DNA of 28,371 nt. Source: JASGCK01 sp031538565 (lineage in GTDB: Bacteria; Pseudomonadota; Gammaproteobacteria; Burkholderiales; Burkholderiaceae_C). A model generated the notes under the pieces. The model saw only the letters and a program-made list of their open reading frames with translations. It was not told the DNA's origin and did no database searches. Where the stretch lies: NCBI GenBank assembly GCA_031538565.1, contig JAVKLS010000019.1:1-28371 (forward strand). Direction: 5' to 3'. The position numbers and the translations under genes are program-made. Shown piece by piece: positions 7,561-14,269 of the stretch (position 1 is the stretch's first letter; every line of letters begins with the position of its first letter).

Positions 7561-7848
7561 ATGTGTATTGGCATTCCCATGCAAGTTTTATCGGTAGAGC
7601 CAGGCTTTGCTGAAGTTTTAGGACGAGGCACGGTACGGCGCATCGGCACGCGCTTAATTGACTCGCCCAAAGTTGGGCAATGGCTTTTAGTTTTTATTGA
7701 CGACGCACGCGAAATCATTGACGACGTGCGCGCTCAAGAAGTCAATAGCACGCTTGACCTTCTTGAGCAGGCTTTTAACGAGGACGAAGCCGAAGCCCAT
7801 ATCGGCTTTACCCTGCCCTCCACTATTCACCCCTCGCAGTACACCTAA
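7561..7848 (+). CDS. hupF: HupF/HypC-type hydrogenase chaperone
   Basis: This 95-residue HypC paralogue (HoxL/HupF) starts MCIGIPMQV. The N-terminal cysteine of this family binds the large-subunit precursor or the iron-cyanide intermediate. HupF differs from HypC by a longer C-terminal part, which is present here. In other O2-exposed systems HupF protects the large subunit during aerobic maturation. It begins 2 nt after the hupD stop and ends 8 nt before hupG. Confidence 0.92.
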   Translation: MCIGIPMQVLSVEPGFAEVLGRGTVRRIGTRLIDSPKVGQWLLVFIDDAREIIDDVRAQEVNSTLDLLEQAFNEDEAEAHIGFTLPSTIHPSQYT

Positions 7849-7856
7849 GGATCACT

Positions 7857-8426
7857 ATGACCACCGAAACTCCAGACACAGACACGCAAGTCACCAGCGT
7901 TGCAGCAACGCCCTTCATCGTGCCAGCAGCACACTCGCGCATTGCACAAGGGCCTATCGAGGCGCACGTTTTATTGGCACAGCTCATTCAAAAGCATCAA
8001 GCGGTGTGGGTCGATCCAATCAACGTCAGCGAGTGGCTTGCCGCACAAGCCAACAACGCCGCACAAAACCACGTGCTACTGTTTGCGGGCGACCCGATCC
8101 GTTTTCCCGAAGGTCTTGATGTGGCAGTGGTACTGCCCGAGCTGCGTCAAGCGTGCAAAGGCGCAGGACTAGACTTTTCCATTGCCGTGGCCGTGCCACT
8201 AACCGCCGAAGTTTTGGCAAAAAAATACGGCTCACAGCGTTGGCCCACGCTTATGTTTTTTAGAGGCGGGCAATACGTCACCACCGTCTCTGGAATGCAC
8301 GACTGGGTTGATTTTGTCAACCTCGTTCGCACCGCGCTGCAAGCACCCATCAGCCGCGCACCCACCATTGGCATTCCCGTTGTGCGAGCCGATGCCGCCA
8401 GCAATGCTGACAGTCATTGCCACTAA
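7857..8426 (+). CDS. hupG: hydrogenase accessory protein HupG/HoxO (HyaE family)
   Basis: This 189-residue protein has a thioredoxin-like fold without a redox CxxC. The core runs VLLFAGDPIRFPEGLDVAVV, then LAKKYGSQRWPTLMFFRGGQYV and SGMHDWVDFVNLV. HyaE/HoxO proteins act with HyaF/HoxQ in handling the Tat-bearing small subunit and its Fe-S clusters. The N-terminal 25 residues and the polar tail after residue 170 are variable. It starts 8 nt after hupF, with an AAGGA ribosome site, and is followed by the 50-bp gap before hupH. Confidence 0.88.
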   Translation: MTTETPDTDTQVTSVAATPFIVPAAHSRIAQGPIEAHVLLAQLIQKHQAVWVDPINVSEWLAAQANNAAQNHVLLFAGDPIRFPEGLDVAVVLPELRQACKGAGLDFSIAVAVPLTAEVLAKKYGSQRWPTLMFFRGGQYVTTVSGMHDWVDFVNLVRTALQAPISRAPTIGIPVVRADAASNADSHCH

Positions 8427-8476
8427 TTTTTTCCTGCTAATTGACATCCCCTTAATCCAGACCACAAGCCCCGCGT

Positions 8477-9376
8477 ATGTCCACTCCACAATCCACCCAA
8501 AAACCATTTCCCATCCCCGTCAGCACCATCGGCCCTGGCAGTCAGCCCGAAGAAGAGGAAACGCTAGAGTACCTTGCCATGCCGCAAGGCATGGAGACTT
8601 TTCATCCGCCCATCCTGCCTGAGCCAGAAGATTTAGCCGCCCACGCAGGCGTGATGTCCGCCTTGCAGGATATTTTGACGGCGCTACAAAGCGTCGCCGA
8701 AGGTGCTAACCCCAAGCGCGAAACGAAAAGCGTGTCCCTGACGGGCATGACGCAGGCGGACTTCAAACTGCTCTCGCAAGTGCTGGGCGAGGGCGAAGTG
8801 AGCGCACAAATTGTGGAGCCCGAAGGTCGTATCAGCACAAAAATTCAAGAGTCTGTGTTTGCTGGCATTTGGCGTGTGATTCAAACCCTGCCAGATGGTC
8901 GCGTGCTGGACTGCGTAGAAGTAGGCGCTGTGCCCGAAATCCTGCGCCAAGCCGCTACGGCAGACACGGCGCTGGGTGCCCCGCCTGTACTACCCACTCC
9001 ACCGCAAGTACATAACGCCCCTAGCATCTTGGTGGAGTTAGAAGATGCACGCAAACGCTGGCGCGAAGGCGACTTCGCCCACGTTGTCAATTTAACCTTG
9101 CTGCCACTCACAGCCGAGGACATCGGCTACATGGATATGCGCCTTGGCACAGGGCGCGTGCTTATTTTGTCGCGTGGCTACGGCAACTGCCGCATCACCA
9201 ATTGCAGCGTACTGCACACATGGCGCGTGGTGTACTACAACTCCAGCGACACCGTCATTTTGAACTCCGTCGAAGTCACCACCATGCCCGAAGTAGCCTG
9301 CGCTGCGCCCGAAGATTTAAGTGATTCTCTGGTGCGCTTTACCGACGTCATCAAATGGGTCAGTCAATCCGAATGA
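8477..9376 (+). CDS. hupH: hydrogenase accessory protein HupH/HoxQ (HyaF family)
   Basis: This 299-residue protein matches HupH/HoxQ/HyaF. It has an N-terminal EEEETLEYLAMPQGMETF segment, a central ALQSVAEG...LLSQVLGEGEVSA region, and a C-terminal half with LGTGRVLILSRGYGNCRITNC and LHTWRVVYYNS. The family assists small-subunit maturation together with HupG. The 50-bp gap upstream has no clear ribosome site or terminator. The stop TGA overlaps the hupI start as ATGA, indicating translational coupling. Confidence 0.92.
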   Translation: MSTPQSTQKPFPIPVSTIGPGSQPEEEETLEYLAMPQGMETFHPPILPEPEDLAAHAGVMSALQDILTALQSVAEGANPKRETKSVSLTGMTQADFKLLSQVLGEGEVSAQIVEPEGRISTKIQESVFAGIWRVIQTLPDGRVLDCVEVGAVPEILRQAATADTALGAPPVLPTPPQVHNAPSILVELEDARKRWREGDFAHVVNLTLLPLTAEDIGYMDMRLGTGRVLILSRGYGNCRITNCSVLHTWRVVYYNSSDTVILNSVEVTTMPEVACAAPEDLSDSLVRFTDVIKWVSQSE

Positions 9377-9600
9377 GCGGCATCAGCGGTCACCAATTTG
9401 AAGGAAGTTATTTGGGCGATAGACAGCGCTTGCCGCCCGAGTCGCGCCTTGAGTGCAAAATTTGCTGGTGGGTGTACGACCCCGAGGTGGGCGACCCGCA
9501 GTGGCAAATCGATGCGGGCATTGCCTTTGCCGACCTGCCCAGCCATTGGCGCTGCCCCAACTGCGATGGAGCAGCCGATCAATTTATGGTTCTCACGTGA
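9373..9600 (+). CDS. hupI: rubredoxin of the hydrogenase operon
   Basis: This 75-residue rubredoxin (HoxR/HupI) has both iron-binding pairs, CKICWWVYD and CPNCDG, with the family sequence FEGSYLGDRQRLPPESRLE before them. HoxR-type rubredoxins are needed for hydrogenase function when O2 is present and are thought to support the special proximal cluster. The start at 9373 is chosen for its ATGA overlap with the hupH stop; an in-frame ATG at 9355 is an alternative. The end overlaps the hupJ GTG start (GTGA). Confidence 0.95.
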   Translation: MSGISGHQFEGSYLGDRQRLPPESRLECKICWWVYDPEVGDPQWQIDAGIAFADLPSHWRCPNCDGAADQFMVLT

Positions 9601-10136
9601 TATCACACCCACGCGTCGCGGCTCTGGTAGCTGCATTTGAAACGATTGCACGTACCCGCATGGCGGGCATTCCTATTTTGAACTCCGCGCTCATCGTTGC
9701 GGCTATTGGCTTTGAGCCCTTGCCCCAAAGCGCTCTGGGCAAACCAGACGACGCATCTCACACCCTGCGCGAGGATGCTCCGCAATACCTTGGCATTTTG
9801 CTCACCCCGTGGTTTATGAATTTGGTGTGCCTGCCTGCAAGCTTTGAATCCGCTGCCGCGCCCAACCGCAGCTATTTACTGGGTGATCGCGTCTTTGACT
9901 TTTTAGGAATGCACGACGAGCACGTAGGCGGCTTTTCATGCAGCTCGTTGTTTTCTCCCGTTTTAGAGTTTGCCGACCAAGCCACCGCGCTTGCGGCGGG
10001 ATCCGAAGTGCTGCGCCTCATCCGAACGCCCGTCGTGCAAACAATCAGCACCGCAACGGCACCGTCCGAAAAACCAAAACAAGGACTTGAACAACCCAGT
10101 CGACGCGGTTTTTTGCTGGGAGGCACACGTCGATGA
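9597..10136 (+). CDS. hupJ: hydrogenase accessory protein HupJ/HoxT
   Basis: This 179-residue protein matches the HupJ/HoxT family, with FETIARTRMAGIPILNSAL near the N-terminus, then LGILLTPWFMNLVCLP and FLGMHDEHVGGFSCSSLFSPVLEFAD. The [NiFe]-hydrogenase assembly role is known from operon context and mutants in other species; the biochemistry is unclear. The GTG at 9597 is taken as the start because it overlaps the hupI stop (GTGA) and immediately precedes the conserved region. The C-terminal RRGFLLGGTRR tail is a family feature. The stop overlaps hupK by ATGA. Confidence 0.9.
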   Translation: MISHPRVAALVAAFETIARTRMAGIPILNSALIVAAIGFEPLPQSALGKPDDASHTLREDAPQYLGILLTPWFMNLVCLPASFESAAAPNRSYLLGDRVFDFLGMHDEHVGGFSCSSLFSPVLEFADQATALAAGSEVLRLIRTPVVQTISTATAPSEKPKQGLEQPSRRGFLLGGTRR

Positions 10137-11266
10137 TTGGCGATTACGTGCAAACGCTGGCGGGGAAATTTTGCATTCGCGCCGCAGGCACGCCGAGCAT
10201 TGTGGGCACGCGCCCCATCATGAGCGAAGGACGAATTTCCCGCGTGCTGCGCGGCATGACGGGCGAGCAAGCAGCCACCACGCTGGGACGTATTTTTTCG
10301 CTCTGCGCCAACGCTCACCACCAAACCGCACAGCTTGCCGTGGCAGTCGCGCAGACAGGCGCGGTGCATGAGCAAATGGCGCACGCCGCACTGTCCCTCG
10401 ATGTAGTACTCGACCATTTGCGAGCGATGGCGCTGGACTGGCCTGTGCGCTTATCGCATCTTGCGCCGCCAAGCGACGCAGCAACTCATGCATCCGATTG
10501 GTTGCGTGCCTGCCCCGTCAGCCTGACCGCACGCAGCAGCGAGGACGACGCAGCCCAAACGCAACTAGGCAAAATCGCCCGCTGGCTAGCGCAAGATGTC
10601 TTGCGGATGGACCCTGGGCAATGGCTGACGCAATGTCATTCAGCACCCCAGCTGCATCACTGGTGCACACAAAACGCGGCGCGTTGGCAGCCATCTGCGT
10701 TTTTAGCAGCCGCTTATCCAACCCACGCCATGCCCCTGCCAAGCCACAGCCAGCAAAGCTTGATGCAACTGTCAGCCACCGACATCCAGCAGCTAGGCGC
10801 GGCCATGGCAACAAGCGAAGCGTTTTGCCAACATCCCACGTGGCAAGGTCAGCCTGCCGATTCGGGGGCTTGGAGTCGCATTGGCAGCGCCTACGACGTG
10901 CCTGGCGATTTGGCTTGGTCTCGCCTTGCGGCGCGGCTGGTGGAGTTGGTACGCCTCGCGCACGGCACAAGTACTCTGGCGCAAGCTGCTTATCCAGTGT
11001 CCGCACCAGAAAAAAAGCAAGCTGTGGCCTGCTGCCAGATGGCGCGTGGCTTGCTGCTGCACTGGGCCGAGCTAGACGAAGGCGGACGCATACTCAACTA
11101 CCGCATCATTGCGCCTACCGATTGGAACTTTCACCCCCAAGGCCTCTTGGCTTTGGCGCTAAGTGCCTTGCCTACGGGGGATACGGACGCAGCCAAAACT
11201 TTGCTGGCGGCGTTTGACCCTTGTGTTCCCGTTCAAGTTGAAACCGAGGGCGCGAACCATGCATGA
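10133..11266 (+). CDS. hupK: hydrogenase maturation scaffold HupK/HoxV
   Basis: This 377-residue protein is a large-subunit paralogue (HupK/HoxV), proposed as a scaffold for building the Fe(CN)2CO unit. It retains degraded versions of large-subunit motifs: LCANAHHQTAQLAV where HupL has CGVCTGCH, and a terminal AAFDPCVPVQVE where HupL has DPCLACSTH. The late segment LNYRIIAPTDWNFHPQG also mirrors HupL. Several cysteine ligands are missing, as expected for the family, so it is not a catalytic subunit. It starts with an ATGA overlap with hupJ and overlaps hypA by 8 bp. Confidence 0.92.
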   Translation: MIGDYVQTLAGKFCIRAAGTPSIVGTRPIMSEGRISRVLRGMTGEQAATTLGRIFSLCANAHHQTAQLAVAVAQTGAVHEQMAHAALSLDVVLDHLRAMALDWPVRLSHLAPPSDAATHASDWLRACPVSLTARSSEDDAAQTQLGKIARWLAQDVLRMDPGQWLTQCHSAPQLHHWCTQNAARWQPSAFLAAAYPTHAMPLPSHSQQSLMQLSATDIQQLGAAMATSEAFCQHPTWQGQPADSGAWSRIGSAYDVPGDLAWSRLAARLVELVRLAHGTSTLAQAAYPVSAPEKKQAVACCQMARGLLLHWAELDEGGRILNYRIIAPTDWNFHPQGLLALALSALPTGDTDAAKTLLAAFDPCVPVQVETEGANHA

Positions 11267-11600
11267 AGTAAGCCTTGCTGGCGGCATTTTGGATATCGTA
11301 GAAAAAACCTGTGCCCGCGATCCGTTTGAGCGCGTCACAAGCCTGCGTTTAGAAGCAGGCGCACTAAGCGGCGTGGATGTGCGTGCACTGCGTTTTGCGC
11401 TTGAGTCCATTGCCCCTGGCACGCTGCTGGCCCAAAGCCACATCGACATTGACGAGCCCGCCGCCACCGCGTGGTGTATGCCTTGCGCTCAAACGGTAGA
11501 AATCCGATCGCGCTTAGATGCCTGCCCCTACTGCGCCAGTCATCAATTGCAGCCCACGGGCAGCACAGAGCTTCGAGTTGTGGATATGCAGGTCATCTAA
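11259..11600 (+). CDS. hypA: hydrogenase nickel incorporation protein HypA
   Basis: This 113-residue nickel metallochaperone starts MHEVSLAGGILDIVE; the N-terminal MHE binds nickel. The zinc site is present as CMPC and CPYC, separated by about 15 residues. HypA works with HypB to deliver nickel to the large-subunit precursor. ATG 11259 overlaps the hupK stop. The last codons and stop lie within the left copy of an 11-bp direct repeat that flanks the palindromic element before hypB. Confidence 0.95.
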   Translation: MHEVSLAGGILDIVEKTCARDPFERVTSLRLEAGALSGVDVRALRFALESIAPGTLLAQSHIDIDEPAATAWCMPCAQTVEIRSRLDACPYCASHQLQPTGSTELRVVDMQVI

Positions 11601-11716
11601 AGGGAACTTCTATAAATTACCGTTCGGACTGAGTCTGTCGAAGCCTTCTCAAGGGGAAACCCTTCGACAAGCTCAGGGCGAACGGAGTTTTTTGAATTTA
11701 TAGAAGTCATCTAAAG
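11592..11716. repeat. palindromic REP/MITE-like insertion with 11-bp flanking duplication
   Basis: The direct repeat GTCATCTAAAG occurs at 11592-11602 and 11706-11716. Between the copies lies a near-palindrome. The outer arms ACTTCTATAAATT (11606-11618) and AATTTATAGAAGT (11695-11707) are perfect inverted repeats. The inner arms at 11620-11643 and 11662-11685 pair at 20 of 24 positions, with an 18-nt loop. The inner arms contain the CTTCGACAAGCTCAGG...CGAACGG type of sequence, which I recognise as a dispersed intergenic palindrome in proteobacteria. A T6 run (11688-11693) follows the stem, so it may also act as a partial terminator. Confidence 0.75.
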
Positions 11717-11758
11717 TCAGCTTTTTTAATTGAGTTCGTTTTTTGAAGGAGTAGCACG

Positions 11759-12856
11759 ATGTGCGTAGTTTGCGGATGTAGCAATACAGGAAAAGAAAAT
11801 GTGGGCACGACGGTGGTCAACGCCACTACGGGCGATTTGCACTTTGGCGCGGGCGAAGCAAAAGTCAGCGTACCTGGCATGAGCCAAGCGCGTGCCATCA
11901 AGCTAGAGATTGATGTGCTCTCGGCCAATAACGCCGTCGCACTTGAAAACCGAGAGCACTTTTCCTCGCACGACGTGCGTGCGCTCAACTTGGTGTCCAG
12001 TCCAGGCTCGGGTAAAACCACGTTGCTGTGCGCGACGATCTTGGCACTCAAAGCCAAACATCCCACGCAGCGCCTTGCCGTGATTGAAGGCGATCAGCAA
12101 ACCAGCAACGACGCTGACCGCATCCGCGCCACAGGTGCAGCCGCCATTCAAATCAACACGGGCAAGGGCTGCCACTTGGATGCGCCCATGATTCGCGAAG
12201 CATTTAGTCGCCTAGATTTGCATGGCCACGCACATGAACATAAGCATGAGCACACCCACGACGATCACGACCACTCACACGACCACTCACACGATCACGA
12301 CCACTCACACGATCACGATCACGACCACTCACACGATCACGACCACTCACACGATCACGACCACTCACACGATCACGACCACTCACACGATCACGACCAC
12401 TCACACGATCACGATCACGACCACTCACACGATCATCACAATCATCACAATCATCACAATCATCACAATCATCACAATCATCACAATCATCACAATCATC
12501 ACGACCACTCACACAGCCACGCCCCTCACACGCACGCCGCAAATCCAGCCCTGCTATTTATCGAAAACGTGGGCAACTTGGTTTGCCCTGCCATGTGGGA
12601 TTTGGGCGAAGAGGCCAAAATTGCCATTCTCTCGGTGACAGAAGGCGAGGACAAACCGCTGAAATATCCCGATATGTTTGCCGCCGCCAAGTTGATGGTT
12701 TTGAACAAAGTCGATTTGCTGCCACATCTCGATTTCGATGTTGCCGCCTGCATTGACAACGCACGTCAAGTCAATCCCGCCATCAAAGTGCTACTCGTAT
12801 CGGCCAAAACAGGACAGGGCATGAACGCGTGGCTGGATTGGTTACTTGCCAAGTAA
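11759..12856 (+). CDS. hypB: hydrogenase nickel incorporation GTPase HypB with internal His-rich insertion
   Basis: This 365-residue GTPase drives nickel insertion with HypA. It opens with MCVVCGC (the CxxCGC nickel motif). The G domain has Walker A SPGSGKTT (81-88), EGDQQTSNDADRI (110-122), GKGCHLDA (136-142), IENVGNLVCPA and NKVD. A His-rich tract of roughly 105 residues (about 155-259, some 56 His) lies between GKGCHLDA...SRLDL and ALLFIENVGNLVCP. In usual HypBs this join is a few residues long, and the His-rich part is N-terminal, before the G domain. Residues C138/H139 and C276, the expected G-domain metal ligands, flank the tract. The ribosome site is AAGGAG, with the ATG 7 nt further on. 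Confidence 0.95.
   Translation: MCVVCGCSNTGKENVGTTVVNATTGDLHFGAGEAKVSVPGMSQARAIKLEIDVLSANNAVALENREHFSSHDVRALNLVSSPGSGKTTLLCATILALKAKHPTQRLAVIEGDQQTSNDADRIRATGAAAIQINTGKGCHLDAPMIREAFSRLDLHGHAHEHKHEHTHDDHDHSHDHSHDHDHSHDHDHDHSHDHDHSHDHDHSHDHDHSHDHDHSHDHDHDHSHDHHNHHNHHNHHNHHNHHNHHNHHDHSHSHAPHTHAANPALLFIENVGNLVCPAMWDLGEEAKIAILSVTEGEDKPLKYPDMFAAAKLMVLNKVDLLPHLDFDVAACIDNARQVNPAIKVLLVSAKTGQGMNAWLDWLLAK
12301..12433 (+). repeat. in-frame tandem repeat, 18/24-bp units encoding His-Asp-His-Ser
   Basis: Units beginning CCACTCACACGATCACGA are arranged head to tail as 24 bp (12301-12324), four of 18 bp (12325-12396), 24 bp (12397-12420) and a partial unit. The 24-bp units contain one extra GATCAC. Unit lengths are multiples of three, so gain or loss of copies keeps the hypB frame. 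The near-identical units suggest recent slippage or unequal recombination. Confidence 0.9.
12434..12502 (+). repeat. in-frame 9-bp tandem repeat encoding His-His-Asn
   Basis: Seven perfect copies of CATCACAAT run from 12434 to 12496, followed by CATCAC and then GAC. They encode (HHN)7-HHD and abut the DHDHSH-coding repeat. Perfect copy identity indicates an actively variable microsatellite-like tract. Confidence 0.92.
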
Positions 12857-12863
12857 GCACAGC

Positions 12864-14030
12864 ATGAACCCGCAATCCCTACCTACCTTTGCGCCTGCCC
12901 GCGTATTGGCGCTTGGGGCTTGGCTTAAAAATACCGCCTGCTTGCTCAGCGGCTTTACGGCTTGGCATTCGCCCCTGCACGGCGATTTGAGCGACCCCGC
13001 CAGTCGCTTGGCCTTAGCGCAAAGCGCCGACACCTTACTCGCGCAAGCACGTCAGCACGCCCTCGAGCAAGGCAGGCAAGACTGCGGCATTGATGCCATC
13101 GCCCACGACTTGCATCCCGACTTTTACAGCACGCAACTGGCGCAAAACTTGGCCGCCCAATTAGGCGTACCCGCCATTGCCGTACAACATCACCACGCCC
13201 ACATCGCGCTGATGCAAGCCGAGCAAGGTTTTGATGTCCCCCTTGTGGGCTGGGCACTAGACGGCGTGGGGCTTGGCACGGACGGCACAGCCTGGGGCGG
13301 CGAGCTACTCGTCGTCAGCGGCGCAAGCTGTGCGCGCCTGGACCACTTGCCCACGCTACTGCTGCCAGGGGGCGACATTGCCGCCAAAGAGCCGCCGCGC
13401 ATGGCCGCTGCTGTGCGTCACTACCTTGGCCTGGACGCATCCATTGAACCCCCACTCTTGCGTCAAATGATTACTAAAGGTTTGAACTGTCCGCGCACAA
13501 CCAGCGCTGGACGCTGGTTTGATGCCGTGGCAGGCGTGCTCGGTCTTTGCGACGTTCAAACCGAGGAAGCCCAAGCCGCCATCACACTGGAGCGCTTGGC
13601 CAGCAAGCATTTAGACACGCACGGCCCCATTTTGCTGGACTCCGAATTGATAGAGGCAGGGCTAGACTTCGCCCCCTTGATGCGGCGCATCATCCAGCTA
13701 GCGAATCTGAGCACGCCGCACGCAACGGGCGAAGCCGCCGCTCTTTTTCACATCGCGCTAGCGCACGCGCTGGCGCAGCAAGCGGTGGCGCAGGCTCACC
13801 AACAAGGCACTCGGCATATCGCCCTCGGTGGTGGCTGCTTTTTTAACGCCGTGCTACGCAAAGCCACCTGTGATTTTTTGGGTGTTGCGGGCTTTGCCGT
13901 TCATCTGCCAGAGCAAGCCCGCTTTGGCGACGCAGGCTTGGCATTAGGTCAGGCATGGGCTGGGGCGCAAAACTTTGTCGCCACTCATCGCGCGCTCACG
14001 CCCGCTGTCATTTCTAAATTTTCACTTTAA
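12864..14030 (+). CDS. hypF: short HypF: carbamoyltransferase (Kae1-like) domain only
   Basis: HypF makes the thiocarbamate precursor of the cyanide ligands. At 388 residues this copy holds only the C-terminal Kae1-like half: HDLHPDFYST (81-90), the metal-binding VQHHHAHIA (H109-H113), DGVGLGTDGTAWGGELL, and GGGCFFNAVLRKA near the end. The acylphosphatase, zinc-finger and YrdC domains of full HypF (about 750 residues) are absent. The short HypF1 of Ralstonia eutropha (about 394 residues) has the same form and is reported functional, so this is probably a natural variant and not a broken gene. ATG 12864 follows hypB by 7 bp. Confidence 0.9.
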   Translation: MNPQSLPTFAPARVLALGAWLKNTACLLSGFTAWHSPLHGDLSDPASRLALAQSADTLLAQARQHALEQGRQDCGIDAIAHDLHPDFYSTQLAQNLAAQLGVPAIAVQHHHAHIALMQAEQGFDVPLVGWALDGVGLGTDGTAWGGELLVVSGASCARLDHLPTLLLPGGDIAAKEPPRMAAAVRHYLGLDASIEPPLLRQMITKGLNCPRTTSAGRWFDAVAGVLGLCDVQTEEAQAAITLERLASKHLDTHGPILLDSELIEAGLDFAPLMRRIIQLANLSTPHATGEAAALFHIALAHALAQQAVAQAHQQGTRHIALGGGCFFNAVLRKATCDFLGVAGFAVHLPEQARFGDAGLALGQAWAGAQNFVATHRALTPAVISKFSL

Positions 14031-14041
14031 AGGACTACATC

Positions 14042-14269
14042 ATGTGCTTATCGCTCCCTGCGCGCGTGGTTGCGCTCAATGCCCTTGAGGCAACCGTCGA
14101 TTTAGGCGGTGTTCGCAAAACCATCTCTATCGCCCTTGTGCCTGAGGCGCGCATAGACGACTACGTCGTTGTTCACGTCGGGCACGCCATCGGCATGATT
14201 AATCCTGCCGAGGCAGAACAAACACTCAAGTTGTTTGCCGAGCTCGCCAGCGCGGAGGTGGCAGCATGA
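14042..14269 (+). CDS. hypC: hydrogenase maturation chaperone HypC
   Basis: This 75-residue protein starts MCLSLPARVV with the functional N-terminal cysteine, followed by the beta-barrel signature ATVDLGGVRKTISIAL and DDYVVVHVGHAIGMI. HypC binds HypD during Fe(CN)2CO assembly and then the large-subunit precursor. The ribosome site AAAGGAC lies upstream, 11 bp after hypF. The stop overlaps the hypD ATG (ATGA). It is distinct from the longer HupF copy at 7561. Confidence 0.95.
   Translation: MCLSLPARVVALNALEATVDLGGVRKTISIALVPEARIDDYVVVHVGHAIGMINPAEAEQTLKLFAELASAEVAA

Noticed and set aside
9872..10417. 181-residue minus-strand frame across hupJ and hupK
   Set aside because: Overlaps two conserved accessory genes and shows no family features.
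12204..12542. Repetitive antisense frame with VSGRD-type repeats opposite hypB
   Set aside because: It is the reverse-strand reading of the hypB tandem repeat; repeats in multiples of three keep every frame open.
12222..12638. Forward frame encoding Thr-His-Thr-Ile repeats inside hypB
   Set aside because: Another frame of the same DNA repeat; the hypB frame has conserved GTPase motifs on both sides.
12864..14030. Possibility that hypF is a broken pseudogene
   Set aside because: The start is tightly spaced after hypB, all motifs of the remaining domain are intact, and a functional short HypF of this form is known from Ralstonia.
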